Origin: Bacteroidales bacterium
GTDB taxonomy: Bacteria; Bacteroidota; Bacteroidia; Bacteroidales; WCHB1-69
DNA length: 64,000 nt
NCBI GenBank assembly: GCA_024400755.1
Contig: JAKSMG010000004.1
Span: 1 to 64,000, forward strand
Reading direction: 5' to 3'
The number at the start of each line of letters is the position of its first letter. Position 1 is the first letter of the stretch. Both the position numbers and the translations under genes were made by a program. Below, in pieces: positions 17,468 to 26,190 of this stretch. The notes under the pieces were generated by a model. It was not told the origin of the DNA and searched no databases. It worked only from the letters and a program-made list of their open reading frames with translations.

Positions 17468-18667
17468 GTGCGACTTTTCATTGCCATTCCCGCCTTAGAC
17501 GAACTCGATTTTCTCCCGCAAACGATGCAGGCACTTGCCCATCAGCAGGGAAGGCATCATTTTGAGGTCAGCATTTGCGTCAATCAACCTGAAAGTTGGT
17601 GGGAAAATTCAGAGAAACGAACTGTCTGCCAGCATAATCAAACCTTGCTGAAATGGCTACGGTCACAACAATTTCCTTTTCCTTTGCACCTTATCGACAA
17701 AAGCTCCAAAGGCAAGGGATGGGACGACAAAAATTTCGGTGTCGGTTTTGCCCGTAAAGTGCTTTTTGAAAAAATCGTGTGCCAAGCCGCCGATGACGAT
17801 ATCCTCATCAGTATGGACGCCGACACCGTTTTCGGACCACGTTATGTGGAATCCATCGCACAAAATTTTGAGCGGCACCGTGATCAAAACGTGATCTCGG
17901 TGCCCTACTTTCACCCACTCACCCACGACGACCAAGCCAACAGGGCCATTCTCCGCTATGAAATCTATATGCGAAACTGCCTATTGAACCTCTTTCGCAT
18001 TGGATGTCCATACAGTTTCACCGCCATTGGATCGGCCATTGCCGTAAAAATCAAGGCATTGAAAAAAATCAACGGCATTACCCCGATGAAAAGCGGTGAA
18101 GATTTTTATCTGCTACAGAAACTTCGCAAAATGTCCCCCATCAGCAACTGGAACGACGAACTGGTGTATCCTGCCGCCCGTTTCTCCGACCGCGTCTTTT
18201 TTGGTACGGGTCCCGCCATCCGCAAAGGCAGCCAAGGCATTTGGGACAGCTATCCCATTTACCATTTTTCACTTTTCGATGAAGTCAAAAAATGTTACGA
18301 TTTGATTGATGATCTTTATCAAAAAGACCAACACAATAAATTCATCGATTTCTTAGAAAAGCAATTCAAAGATGACAATTTGTGGCAGCCACTTCGCAAA
18401 AATGCCAAGGATTTAGTCCATTTTAGACACGCTTTTCACGAAAAAGCCGATGGACTGCGCATTATGCAATTTCTAAAAAGCGAACAAAGCCAACTTTCCG
18501 TCAGTGACGAACAATCCCTGCGAGAAAATCTGCCTTTTCTCACCCAACGCACCATTCCCCCATTCATTCAACAAGATTTTTCTTTCGACCAACTAAGCAC
18601 AGCACAATTGTCCGAAATAAGAACATTCCTTTTTGAAGAAGAAATGGAACAACGAAAAAAACACTAA
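17468..18667 (+). CDS. Glycosyltransferase family 2-like protein
   Basis: A 399-residue GT-A fold protein. It starts with the family strand FIAIPALDELDFLPQTMQAL and carries the metal-binding DxD in ILISMDADTVFGPRYVESI. The later TAIGSAIAVKIKALKKINGI and GEDFYLLQKLRK correspond to the acceptor-side region of GT2 enzymes. There are no clear membrane segments. It starts with GTG two bases after the stop of the TldD-like gene, so it is probably translated from the same mRNA. The donor and acceptor are unknown. It is convergent, without a gap, with the nuclease-like gene that follows. Confidence 0.78.
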   Translation: MRLFIAIPALDELDFLPQTMQALAHQQGRHHFEVSICVNQPESWWENSEKRTVCQHNQTLLKWLRSQQFPFPLHLIDKSSKGKGWDDKNFGVGFARKVLFEKIVCQAADDDILISMDADTVFGPRYVESIAQNFERHRDQNVISVPYFHPLTHDDQANRAILRYEIYMRNCLLNLFRIGCPYSFTAIGSAIAVKIKALKKINGITPMKSGEDFYLLQKLRKMSPISNWNDELVYPAARFSDRVFFGTGPAIRKGSQGIWDSYPIYHFSLFDEVKKCYDLIDDLYQKDQHNKFIDFLEKQFKDDNLWQPLRKNAKDLVHFRHAFHEKADGLRIMQFLKSEQSQLSVSDEQSLRENLPFLTQRTIPPFIQQDFSFDQLSTAQLSEIRTFLFEEEMEQRKKH

Positions 18668-19717
18668 TCATTCCCGTTGAACCAGGCGACTTCCATTTTC
18701 CAAAACGATATAAACCGGCAAATGGTCGCCATAACCACCAAGGTATCGAGGACCTAAAAAAGTACGAAACACTTTGTATCCGCCATACTTTTCATCATCC
18801 AGCACCATAAAATCATCTTTGAAAATATGGGCCTGATTTTCAACAATATGCAAGGAACTGTCAGACGCTGTCAATAGCGGTTTTGAAACAATTACCTGAT
18901 CCAGGCAACCCCAAAAATCCTCGTGCTTGTGCGTTCCCACATTGTTCATCTCCAGAAACCGATACATCAAATTGTACAATGCTGCCGTGTCCGTTTTTTT
19001 CTTATTGCACGCACCCAGGGTTTGGCTCACGCTTTCGTCGGTCGGATAATCATTAAAATCACCCACGATAACAATTTTCGCATTGGCATCGGCAGACAGC
19101 AACGAATCCACTCGAGAACGAAGCACCTGGGCATAATAATTTCTTTTGGGAATGGTTGCGCCGTACCCACCATAGCGAGAAGTCCAATGATTAACAAAAA
19201 GATGCAAAGTGTCGCCCCCACATATTTGTGCCGCCACATATAAAATGTCACGGTTTTTGGTTGACGGCTCAAACGGAAAAACTATAGGAATCGCTTCCGA
19301 ATGGACAATCCGCACCCTGTCCTTTCGATACAGCAAACCCGTTTCCACGCCACGAACATACGGCGCGTCAAAATGAACGAAACCATAATGATACTTTTGC
19401 AACGGCGAATGATAGCAAAATCGCTGAAACACCTTGTCGTTTTCCACTTCCGCCATCGCCGCAATATCCGGTGGATCACCTTGTCCCATTGCAATTAGCA
19501 CTTTTGCAATATTGTTGATTTTCTTGACATACTTGCCATACGTCCAATGATACATTCCCTCGGGCGTAAAATCATCATCCTTAAACAAGGAATCATTCTC
19601 CGGCTCATACAAATTTTCCACATTGTAAAACGAAATCAAGCATTTTGTACTATCTCTTTGTGCAAAAACGACTATCGAAAACCCAATAAAAATCAATGAT
19701 ATTAATATTTTTTTCAT
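18668..19717 (-). CDS. Exported endonuclease/exonuclease/phosphatase family protein
   Basis: A 349-residue EEP-superfamily protein with a signal peptide (KILISLIFIGFSIVVFAQ). The active-site stretches are visible in order: SFYNVENLYEP, DIAAMAEVEN (metal Glu), LFVNHWTSRYGG, VIVGDFNDYPTDES (Asp/Asn) and GDHLPVYI (Asp-His). The family includes DNases and phosphoesterases; the substrate here is unknown. Export makes a nutrient-scavenging or surface nuclease/phosphatase role plausible. It has a divergent promoter shared with the ABC transporter gene. Confidence 0.83.
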   Translation of the reverse strand: MKKILISLIFIGFSIVVFAQRDSTKCLISFYNVENLYEPENDSLFKDDDFTPEGMYHWTYGKYVKKINNIAKVLIAMGQGDPPDIAAMAEVENDKVFQRFCYHSPLQKYHYGFVHFDAPYVRGVETGLLYRKDRVRIVHSEAIPIVFPFEPSTKNRDILYVAAQICGGDTLHLFVNHWTSRYGGYGATIPKRNYYAQVLRSRVDSLLSADANAKIVIVGDFNDYPTDESVSQTLGACNKKKTDTAALYNLMYRFLEMNNVGTHKHEDFWGCLDQVIVSKPLLTASDSSLHIVENQAHIFKDDFMVLDDEKYGGYKVFRTFLGPRYLGGYGDHLPVYIVLENGSRLVQRE

Positions 19718-19743
19718 ATTGCATTAGAATATTATTAACTTTG

Positions 19744-19751
19744 CAAAGATA
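19744..19751 (-). promoter_or_regulatory. -7 promoter box for the EEP gene
   Basis: TATCTTTG on the minus strand, exact match to TAnnTTTG, 26 bases before the ATG at 19717. It is divergent from the box at 19765. Confidence 0.65.
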
Positions 19752-19764
19752 AAACAATTATTTG

Positions 19765-19772
19765 TATTTTTG
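19765..19772 (+). promoter_or_regulatory. -7 promoter box for the ABC transporter gene
   Basis: TATTTTTG, exact match to TAnnTTTG, 18 bases before the ATG at 19791. Confidence 0.65.
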
Positions 19773-19790
19773 CGTTTTAAATTGAAAAAA

Positions 19791-21626
19791 ATGAAGCTTA
19801 TTATCCGCCTCTTCAAACACGTGCTGCCTTACAAGGGTAATATTGCGCTTATTATACTTTTCAATTTGCTTTATTCGATTTTTTCCATCTTCTCGCTTTC
19901 GATGGTGGTGCCGTTTTTGCAGGTATTGTTTGAACAAACCGAAGCGGTCACCGCCAAGCCGGAATTTGCCTTGAGTGTTGATTATGCCATCAACACTTTT
20001 TACTACTTTATGTATTTGATTATCAGTTCATACGGAAAACTTGCCGCCTTGTTTTACATTGCTGGGACAATGATTGTGCTTTCGTTTTTGTCCAATTTAT
20101 GCCGCTATATGGCCGCATTTTTCCTTTCCGCCATACGCTGCGGTATTCTGAATCAACTGCGAAGCGAAATCTACCATCAACTCATCATTCTGCCTCTTTC
20201 GTTTTATACCAAGCACCGCAAGGGAGATATTCTCAATCGTATGGGAGCCGACGTGCAAGAAGTGGAATGGTCCATCATAGCCACCTTGCATTCCATTTGC
20301 CGCGATCCTTTCATCGTGACCATCTTCCTCATCGTGCTTTTCAGCATCAGCACAAAATTAACGCTGTTAGTGCTCATTATTCTGCCCATTGCCGGCTACT
20401 TCATTACCATCATTGGAAAAAGTATCAAGCGCAAATCCGTCAAAGCACAACAACTTCTGGGCCGCTTAAGTTCCATTTTTGAAGAAACCATCAGTGGTTT
20501 GCGAATCATCAAGGCATATAACGCCATTGATTTTATGTCTGAAAATTTTAAAAATGAAAATCACGAATTTTATAAATTAAACAAGAAAATATTCAGAATC
20601 AACGAATTGGGATCTCCATTGGTTGAATTTCTCAGCATTTTTGCCTTGATGCTCATCCTTCTGCTCGGCGGCCTTTTTGCTCCGGAAAGTCTTTTTAACG
20701 GAGGAATATTCGTTTTGTACATTTTGGTATTCGCCAGGATTATTTCTCCGGCAAAGACCTTGGTAACCTCCGTCTATACCATTCAAAAAGGACTCGCTTC
20801 CGCAGAAAGAATATACGAAATTATTGATGGTGAAGAAGTTATTGTGGAAGACGAACATCCCATTTCACTTTTAGAATTTAAAGATAAAATTGAATACAAA
20901 AATGTTGGTTTTTCTTATAATGATAATCTGATTAACGGAAAATACGATGTCCTCAATGACGTCAATTTTGAATTGCAAAAAGGAAAAACCATCGCATTGG
21001 TAGGGGCTTCCGGTGCCGGAAAATCAACCCTGGTAGATTTGCTTCCAAGGTTCTACGATGTATCCGCAGGAGAAATCACCTTAGACGGAATCAATATTAA
21101 CCGCTACAGGATCAGTGATTTACGAAGAATTTTCGGCATTGTCAACCAAGACGTGATGTTGTTCAACGATACGGTATATAACAATATTACCTTTGGTATG
21201 AATGACGTCAGCAAAGAACAAGTGGAAGCTGCCGCCAAAGTTGCCCAAGCCCACAATTTCATTATGGAAATGGAAAAGGGCTATGAAACGGTTTTAGGAG
21301 ATCGCGGAATGCGGCTTTCCGGAGGCCAAAGACAAAGAATAAGTATTGCACGGGCCCTATTAAGCAATCCGCAGATTCTCATTCTCGACGAAGCTACTTC
21401 GGCCTTGGATACCGAATCGGAATACCTGTTTCAACAAGCTATTCAGGAATTGCTGAAAGACCGTACCGCCATTATCATTGCCCACCGTCTATCCACCATC
21501 CGCAATGCTGACCGAATACTCTTCGTGAAAGATGGTCACATCAGCGAAGAAGGAACACACGAAGAACTTATGCGGCAAAAAGGCGACTATTTCCGTTTTT
21601 GTACCATACAACTAATGAAAGATTAA
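19791..21626 (+). CDS. ABC transporter, MsbA-like exporter (TMD-NBD fusion)
   Basis: About 611 residues in the type IV exporter layout: a six-helix membrane domain (residues about 1-330) fused to an ATPase. The ATPase shows Walker A GASGAGKST, signature LSGGQRQR, Walker B ILILDEATSAL and the switch His in IIAHRLST. The architecture fits a lipid A-core flippase (MsbA) or a drug/lipid exporter; the exact substrate cannot be read from sequence. The ATG at 19791 follows a -7 box. mntP begins 10 bases downstream. Confidence 0.88.
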   Translation: MKLIIRLFKHVLPYKGNIALIILFNLLYSIFSIFSLSMVVPFLQVLFEQTEAVTAKPEFALSVDYAINTFYYFMYLIISSYGKLAALFYIAGTMIVLSFLSNLCRYMAAFFLSAIRCGILNQLRSEIYHQLIILPLSFYTKHRKGDILNRMGADVQEVEWSIIATLHSICRDPFIVTIFLIVLFSISTKLTLLVLIILPIAGYFITIIGKSIKRKSVKAQQLLGRLSSIFEETISGLRIIKAYNAIDFMSENFKNENHEFYKLNKKIFRINELGSPLVEFLSIFALMLILLLGGLFAPESLFNGGIFVLYILVFARIISPAKTLVTSVYTIQKGLASAERIYEIIDGEEVIVEDEHPISLLEFKDKIEYKNVGFSYNDNLINGKYDVLNDVNFELQKGKTIALVGASGAGKSTLVDLLPRFYDVSAGEITLDGININRYRISDLRRIFGIVNQDVMLFNDTVYNNITFGMNDVSKEQVEAAAKVAQAHNFIMEMEKGYETVLGDRGMRLSGGQRQRISIARALLSNPQILILDEATSALDTESEYLFQQAIQELLKDRTAIIIAHRLSTIRNADRILFVKDGHISEEGTHEELMRQKGDYFRFCTIQLMKD

Positions 21627-21636
21627 AACCTTATCA

Positions 21637-22200
21637 ATGAGCATCATAGAACTAATTTTCCTCTCAATTGCACTGGCCATGGACTGCTTCGCCGTCAGTT
21701 TCTCTGCTGGCGGACTACAGTCGGGACTACGTTTTAAACACGCGTGCATTGTTGGTCTCTTCTTTGGTTTCTTTCAAGCGATGATGCCGGTTATCGGCTA
21801 TTTCGGCGGTGAAATCGTCGTCAACTACTGTGCGGTCTTTGACCATTGGATTGCCTTTGGAATCCTTCTTTTTATTGGTGGAAAAATGATTTTCGAAGCC
21901 GTTCATCCTTCTCCCGATGAGGAAAAAATCGACGTGATGAAACCTGCCACCTTACTTATTTTGTCTATTGCCACCAGCATCGATGCCCTGGCTGTCGGTT
22001 TTAGTTTTTCAATGTTGGCGGTCAATATTTGGTTTTCGGTTCTGATAATCGGTCTATTTTCCTTTGCACTCTCAATTATAGGAATTTATATGGGCAAATT
22101 TCTATCCCAACGCATCAAGCCTTCCTACGCCGAAATCATTGGGGGCATCATTCTCATTGGCATTGGAACCAAAATCCTAATTCAGCATTTATGTATGTAA
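21637..22200 (+). CDS. mntP: Manganese efflux pump MntP
   Basis: A 187-residue protein with six membrane segments and the internal duplication of the MntP/YebN family. Conserved acidic residues lie within the membrane in LAMDCFAVSFSAG and SIATSIDALAVGFSFS. It exports Mn2+ across the inner membrane. No yybP-ykoY riboswitch is recognisable in the 10-base gap to the ABC transporter gene, so it is probably read from that gene's transcript. Confidence 0.9.
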   Translation: MSIIELIFLSIALAMDCFAVSFSAGGLQSGLRFKHACIVGLFFGFFQAMMPVIGYFGGEIVVNYCAVFDHWIAFGILLFIGGKMIFEAVHPSPDEEKIDVMKPATLLILSIATSIDALAVGFSFSMLAVNIWFSVLIIGLFSFALSIIGIYMGKFLSQRIKPSYAEIIGGIILIGIGTKILIQHLCM

Positions 22201-22236
22201 AAATCAATATATCAAATAATTAAAACTAAAATTAAA

Positions 22237-22833
22237 ATGAGTAAACCTGCAAAAATCTTAATTGTCGTCGCTGCGATCGTCGTCTTGATTGCCATTATGG
22301 CCGGCATTTACAACAAAATGGTAAAATTGGATGAAACCGTGCAACAAGCGTGGGCACAAGTTGAAAACGTATATCAACGCCGTGCCGACTTGATTCCAAA
22401 CTTGGTAAAAACCGTGCAAGGAGCAGCGGAATTTGAAAAAGGAACTTTAGAATCTGTCGTCAACGCTCGTTCAAAAGCTTCTTCTATGCAAATTGATCCT
22501 TCTAACTTAACTGAAGAAAACATTGCCAAATTTCAACAGGTGCAAGATGAACTGAGTTCTGCCTTGAACCGCTTGATGGTGGTCGTAGAACGCTATCCCG
22601 AACTTAAGGCCAACCAAAATTTCCTTGAACTGCAAGCACAATTGGAAGGAACCGAAAACCGCATTGCGGTAGAACGCAAGAAATTCAACGAAACAGTGCA
22701 AAATTACAATACGGTAATTCGTCGTTTCCCAAATAATATTTTCGCAGGAATGTTTAACTTTGATAAAAAGGGATATTTCAAGGCCAAAGAAGGTGCGGAA
22801 AATGCTCCAGAAGTGGATTTTAACTTTGATTAA
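22237..22833 (+). CDS. lemA: LemA family protein
   Basis: A 198-residue protein with one N-terminal membrane segment (ILIVVAAIVVLIAIMAGIYN) and a helical domain with the LemA signature VQQAWAQVENVYQRRADLIPNLV and LEGTENRIAVERKKFNETVQNYN. The biochemical role of LemA is not established. Its stop codon overlaps the start of the TPM-domain gene (TAATG), a pairing seen widely in bacteria, so the two are translationally coupled and probably act together at the membrane. Confidence 0.9.
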   Translation: MSKPAKILIVVAAIVVLIAIMAGIYNKMVKLDETVQQAWAQVENVYQRRADLIPNLVKTVQGAAEFEKGTLESVVNARSKASSMQIDPSNLTEENIAKFQQVQDELSSALNRLMVVVERYPELKANQNFLELQAQLEGTENRIAVERKKFNETVQNYNTVIRRFPNNIFAGMFNFDKKGYFKAKEGAENAPEVDFNFD

Positions 22834-23678
22834 TGAAGAAAGTCATTATTTTCTTATTGGCTGCCACGTGGGCGATAATGGGCTGGGCGCAAATTCCGCC
22901 GCCACCCAATCCGCCACGCTTAGTCAATGATTTCGTTGGTGTTCTAACCCCTTATCAGGTAGATGAATTAGAGCACCGCTTAGTGGCATTTAACGATTCC
23001 ACCTCCAATGTGATTTGCGTGGTCATCGTAAATGACCTTGGGGGTTACGACGCTGCTGAATTTGCCTACGAAATCGGAGACAAATGGGGCGTTAAGGACA
23101 AAAATTTCAACAATGGCGTCGTCATCCTCATCAAAACCAGCAGTGACAAAGGCGGTGACGGCGACATTTTTATCGCAACGGGCTACGATTTGGAAGGCGT
23201 TCTTCCCGATGCCGCCTGCAAGCGCATCATTAACGAGCAGTTTATTCCCGAACTGGCTCAAGGACATTATTATGAAGCCATTGTCAAGGGCTTGGATGTG
23301 ATACTTCCTGTCGTGGCCGGAGAAATCAGCGTTGCCAGAGAAAACAATGAAAATGACGGAATCTACATTGCGATGTTGGTTTTCTTTATCATTGCAACCA
23401 TTGTTATCCTTGGCATGGCCAACAAAAAATCTGATCACCATGATCGAGACGGAAATAATGACAATAACAACGACGACTTTTTAAAAGATGCGGCCAAAAT
23501 CGCATTTTGGACCGCCTTATTAGGTAGCGGACGGCACCGTGGCGGAGGCTACAGTAGTGGCGGCAGTTTTGGTGGAGGATTTGGCGGAGGAGGCTTCGGC
23601 GGAGGTGGTTTCGGCGGTTTTGGCGGTTTTGGCGGCAGCGGCGGTTTCGGTGGAGGCGGCGCCGGCGGAAAATTCTAA
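22833..23678 (+). CDS. TPM domain protein with glycine-rich tail (YgcG family)
   Basis: A 281-residue protein: signal peptide (IFLLAATWAIMGWAQ), TPM/YgcG domain (VNDFVGVLTPYQVDELEHRL, EIGDKWGVKDKNFNNGVVILI, ATGYDLEGVLPDAACKRII), one membrane segment at about residues 175-195 (IYIAMLVFFIIATIVILG), and an extreme Gly-rich C-terminal tail of GGF/GGG repeats. TPM domains in other systems have been linked to photosystem repair and to acid phosphatase activity; here the function is unknown. The tail suits a flexible cell-envelope extension. The stop is six bases from the convergent udk gene. Confidence 0.85.
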   Translation: MKKVIIFLLAATWAIMGWAQIPPPPNPPRLVNDFVGVLTPYQVDELEHRLVAFNDSTSNVICVVIVNDLGGYDAAEFAYEIGDKWGVKDKNFNNGVVILIKTSSDKGGDGDIFIATGYDLEGVLPDAACKRIINEQFIPELAQGHYYEAIVKGLDVILPVVAGEISVARENNENDGIYIAMLVFFIIATIVILGMANKKSDHHDRDGNNDNNNDDFLKDAAKIAFWTALLGSGRHRGGGYSSGGSFGGGFGGGGFGGGGFGGFGGFGGSGGFGGGGAGGKF

Positions 23679-23684
23679 TTTTTT

Positions 23685-24299
23685 TTACTGGATTGCCAAA
23701 GTCTGCTTGATTTTGGAAGTCAAAATGTCAATGCCTTTTTCATTAAAACCTCCCACGGGAATGATGATGTCCGCATACTTTTTCGTGGGTTCGATAAAGG
23801 ATTCGTGCATCGGCTTGACATAGGTCCGATAATGGCGGATAGACTTATCCAAGCCACGACCGCGCTCTACAACGTCACGCTGTATGATGCGGATAAGTCG
23901 CTCGTCGGCTTCGGTATCGACAAAAACCTTCAGGTCCAAAATATCACACAACTCCGGACTGGTGAAAATCAGAATACCTTCCACAATTAGCACCTCAGCA
24001 GGATTGACCGTGATGGTTTCTTTTCCTCGCTTACAGGTAACATACGAATAGGTGGGCATTTGCACGCTGCGACCTGCCTTTAATTCGCTTATCTGCCGAA
24101 TCATAAGAGGCCATTCAATGGCTGATGGATGATCAAAATTGATTTTCTCCCGCTCTTCTTGCGATATGTCGCCATTATCTTTGTAATAAGCGTCTTGCGA
24201 TAAAACAGCAACTCTCTCTTGAGGAAGAGAACTGATAATTTTTTTTACTACTGAAGTTTTTCCGGAACCGGAACCACCGGCAATGCCAATGACTAACAT
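23685..24299 (-). CDS. udk: Uridine kinase
   Basis: About 204 residues. The P-loop GIAGGSGSGKTS is at the N-terminus, followed by VLSQDAYYKDN, NFDHPSAIEW, VLIVEGILIF, KVFVDTEADERLIRRI-like sequence and RDVVERGRG, all characteristic of uridine-cytidine kinases in pyrimidine salvage. The ATG at 24299 was chosen; the upstream frame extension runs through a tRNA gene. The start codon lies only 14 bases after the 3' end of tRNA-Gln on the same strand, so udk is probably co-transcribed with the tRNA and released by tRNA processing. Confidence 0.93.
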   Translation of the reverse strand: MLVIGIAGGSGSGKTSVVKKIISSLPQERVAVLSQDAYYKDNGDISQEEREKINFDHPSAIEWPLMIRQISELKAGRSVQMPTYSYVTCKRGKETITVNPAEVLIVEGILIFTSPELCDILDLKVFVDTEADERLIRIIQRDVVERGRGLDKSIRHYRTYVKPMHESFIEPTKKYADIIIPVGGFNEKGIDILTSKIKQTLAIQ

Positions 24300-24313
24300 A
24301 GGAAAGAAATTTG

Positions 24314-24385
24314 TTGCCCAAGGAGGACTCGAACCTCCAATGACAGGACCAGAATCTGTAGTGTTGCCAATTACACCATTGGGCA
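24314..24385 (-). tRNA. tRNA-Gln (anticodon CTG)
   Basis: A 72-base cloverleaf: acceptor TGCCCAA/TTGGGCA, D-arm GTGTAATTGGCAACAC, anticodon loop TTCTGGT with anticodon CTG, T-arm GGAGG-TTCGAGT-CCTCC. The CCA end is not encoded. The last pair of the anticodon stem is an A-C mismatch (ACAGA/CCTGT). A -7 box lies 12 bases upstream. Confidence 0.92.
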
Positions 24386-24396
24386 GTTTGCGAGTG

Positions 24397-24404
24397 CAAA
24401 AATA
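24397..24404 (-). promoter_or_regulatory. -7 promoter box for tRNA-Gln and udk
   Basis: TATTTTTG on the minus strand, 12 bases before the tRNA 5' end; matches TAnnTTTG. Confidence 0.7.
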
Positions 24405-24513
24405 CAATTTTTTTTAATTATCGGACAAAAAAATCCATACTTTTTTCAATCTTTATAAATATCATTAAATCAGTATTTTAATGCAAAATTTATATTTTTT
24501 GCAGATAAGGGAT

Positions 24514-25233
24514 TTATCTTTCCTTGCCAAAAATTCTCAACAGATAGATGAATAAGTTGATGAAATCGAGATAAAGCGTAAGGGCTCCCATAATGGCCAC
24601 CTTCCTTCCCATTTCGGAATCTTCAATGCCCATCATATTCATTTCTTTCAGTTTTTGGGTATCATAGGCGATGAGGCCGACAAAGATAAACACGCCGGCG
24701 TAAGTCGTTATCCAATAGATGGCAGTGCTGTGAACGAAAAGGTTAATCAGTGTGGCTACAATTACACCTAACAATACCATAATGAGGATATTGCCCCAAC
24801 GAGTCAAGTCCTGCTTGGTGAAGTATCCAAAAAGTGACATTGCGGCGAAGGTTCCCGACAAGATGAAGAAAGTGGTGGCAATGGAGCTTTGTGTGTAAAT
24901 CAAGAAAATCGGAGCCAGAGTAATGCCGTTGAGCACAGAATACAAAATGAAGCATAGCGCACAACTAAATAGGGACATCTTATTTACACGAGCCGCAAGG
25001 ACAAACACGAGAACGACTTCCGCAATGCATAAGCCGAAGAACAGACCCGTATTGGAAATGAAAAAATTGATGAGTGGCCTAAAATGGCAGACAAACAAAG
25101 AAACGAAGCCTGTAATGGCCAATGCGAAACACATCCAGCCATACACCTTGACAATGAACTGCTGGTTCGCCGCCGCAATCTGGAAGTCGCTGGGTCTAAT
25201 CGTGGGATCCTCAAAATAAACATTTGGTTTCAT
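24514..25233 (-). CDS. Bax inhibitor-1/YccA family membrane protein
   Basis: About 239 residues with seven membrane segments and the BI-1 signatures FIVKVYGWMCFALAITGFVS near the N-terminus and GLIAYDTQKLKEMN near the C-terminus, followed by ALTLYLDFINLFIYLLRIFG. The family includes proton- or calcium-leak channels and FtsH-interacting YccA. The ATG at 25233 was chosen because a -7 box lies 17 bases upstream; the longer frame runs through the divergent promoter region. Confidence 0.9.
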   Translation of the reverse strand: MKPNVYFEDPTIRPSDFQIAAANQQFIVKVYGWMCFALAITGFVSLFVCHFRPLINFFISNTGLFFGLCIAEVVLVFVLAARVNKMSLFSCALCFILYSVLNGITLAPIFLIYTQSSIATTFFILSGTFAAMSLFGYFTKQDLTRWGNILIMVLLGVIVATLINLFVHSTAIYWITTYAGVFIFVGLIAYDTQKLKEMNMMGIEDSEMGRKVAIMGALTLYLDFINLFIYLLRIFGKER

Positions 25234-25249
25234 AACAATAATTTTAATG

Positions 25250-25257
25250 CAAAGATA
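25250..25257 (-). promoter_or_regulatory. -7 promoter box for the BI-1 gene
   Basis: TATCTTTG on the minus strand, 16 bases before the ATG at 25233; matches TAnnTTTG. Confidence 0.65.
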
Positions 25258-25279
25258 TACAAAATTCTCGAATTTTATG

Positions 25280-25287
25280 TAAGTTTG
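25280..25287 (+). promoter_or_regulatory. -7 promoter box for the SpoU methyltransferase gene
   Basis: TAAGTTTG, 25 bases before the ATG at 25313; divergent from the BI-1 promoter. Confidence 0.65.
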
Positions 25288-25312
25288 CAAAATAATATTG
25301 TATGAAGTAAGT

Positions 25313-26143
25313 ATGGCGAACATAATTGAAATTACCACACTTGATATGCCGGGGGTCGATATTTTTTCGATGTTGACGGAAGCCCAGATGCGAAACAAGA
25401 AATCGCCCGAAAACGGCTTTTTCTTAGCAGAAAGTCCAAAGGTCATCGAAATTGCCTTAGACGCCGGCTACGAAGCCATATCTATCTTGGTGGAGGACAA
25501 AATCCTTGAAAGCCACGCCAAAACCGTCATCGAACGCTGCCCCAACATCCCGGTCTATACCGCCAACATCAACCTGTTGACTCAAATTACCGGTTATCAT
25601 CTAACCAAGGGAATGCTTTGCGCCATGAAACGCCCTACCGACCAAAAACTTACCGACGCTTGTGCCAACGCACGACGTGTAGTAGTCATTGACAGCATTA
25701 CCAACGTCACCAACGAAGGTGCCATTTTTCGCTCCGCCGCCGCCCTTGGTATGGACGCGGTTTTGCTAACACCCAACTGCTGCCATCCGCTCAACCGCCG
25801 TACAGTACGGGTCAGTATGGGAACAGTCTTTCAAATTCCGTGGGCATTCATCAGCTACGAAAATGAAGACTGGCCTAAAACAGGAATGGCAAAATTACAC
25901 GAAATGGGCTTTAAAACCGCGGCAATGGCACTCAGTAAAGATGCCATCACCTTGGATCATCCTATTTTGAAAAATGAAGAAAAGTTAGCGATCGTGATGG
26001 GCACCGAAGGCGACGGACTGCCGCCTGAAACCATTGCCGCCTGCGACTACGTGGTCACCATTCCCATGCAACACGGCGTGGATTCTCTCAACGTAGCTGC
26101 CGCCAGCGCAGTCGCTTTTTGGGAATTACGACCACAAAATTAA
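25313..26143 (+). CDS. SpoU/TrmH family RNA 2'-O-methyltransferase
   Basis: About 276 residues of the SPOUT class. An N-terminal substrate-binding domain (ENGFFLAESPKVIEIALDAGYEAISILVED) precedes the knotted SAM-binding domain with VVIDSITNVTNEGAIFRSAAALGMDAVLLTP (motif 1), IVMGTEGDGLPPETI (motif 2) and IPMQHGVDSLNVAAASAVAFWEL (motif 3). It methylates a ribose in rRNA or tRNA; the target nucleotide cannot be assigned. The ATG at 25313 gives a normal N-terminus after the -7 box. Confidence 0.9.
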   Translation: MANIIEITTLDMPGVDIFSMLTEAQMRNKKSPENGFFLAESPKVIEIALDAGYEAISILVEDKILESHAKTVIERCPNIPVYTANINLLTQITGYHLTKGMLCAMKRPTDQKLTDACANARRVVVIDSITNVTNEGAIFRSAAALGMDAVLLTPNCCHPLNRRTVRVSMGTVFQIPWAFISYENEDWPKTGMAKLHEMGFKTAAMALSKDAITLDHPILKNEEKLAIVMGTEGDGLPPETIAACDYVVTIPMQHGVDSLNVAAASAVAFWELRPQN

Positions 26144-26190
26144 ACTTTCCACTCATTTCAGCATCTTATAATTAACAATATAGTTTTATT

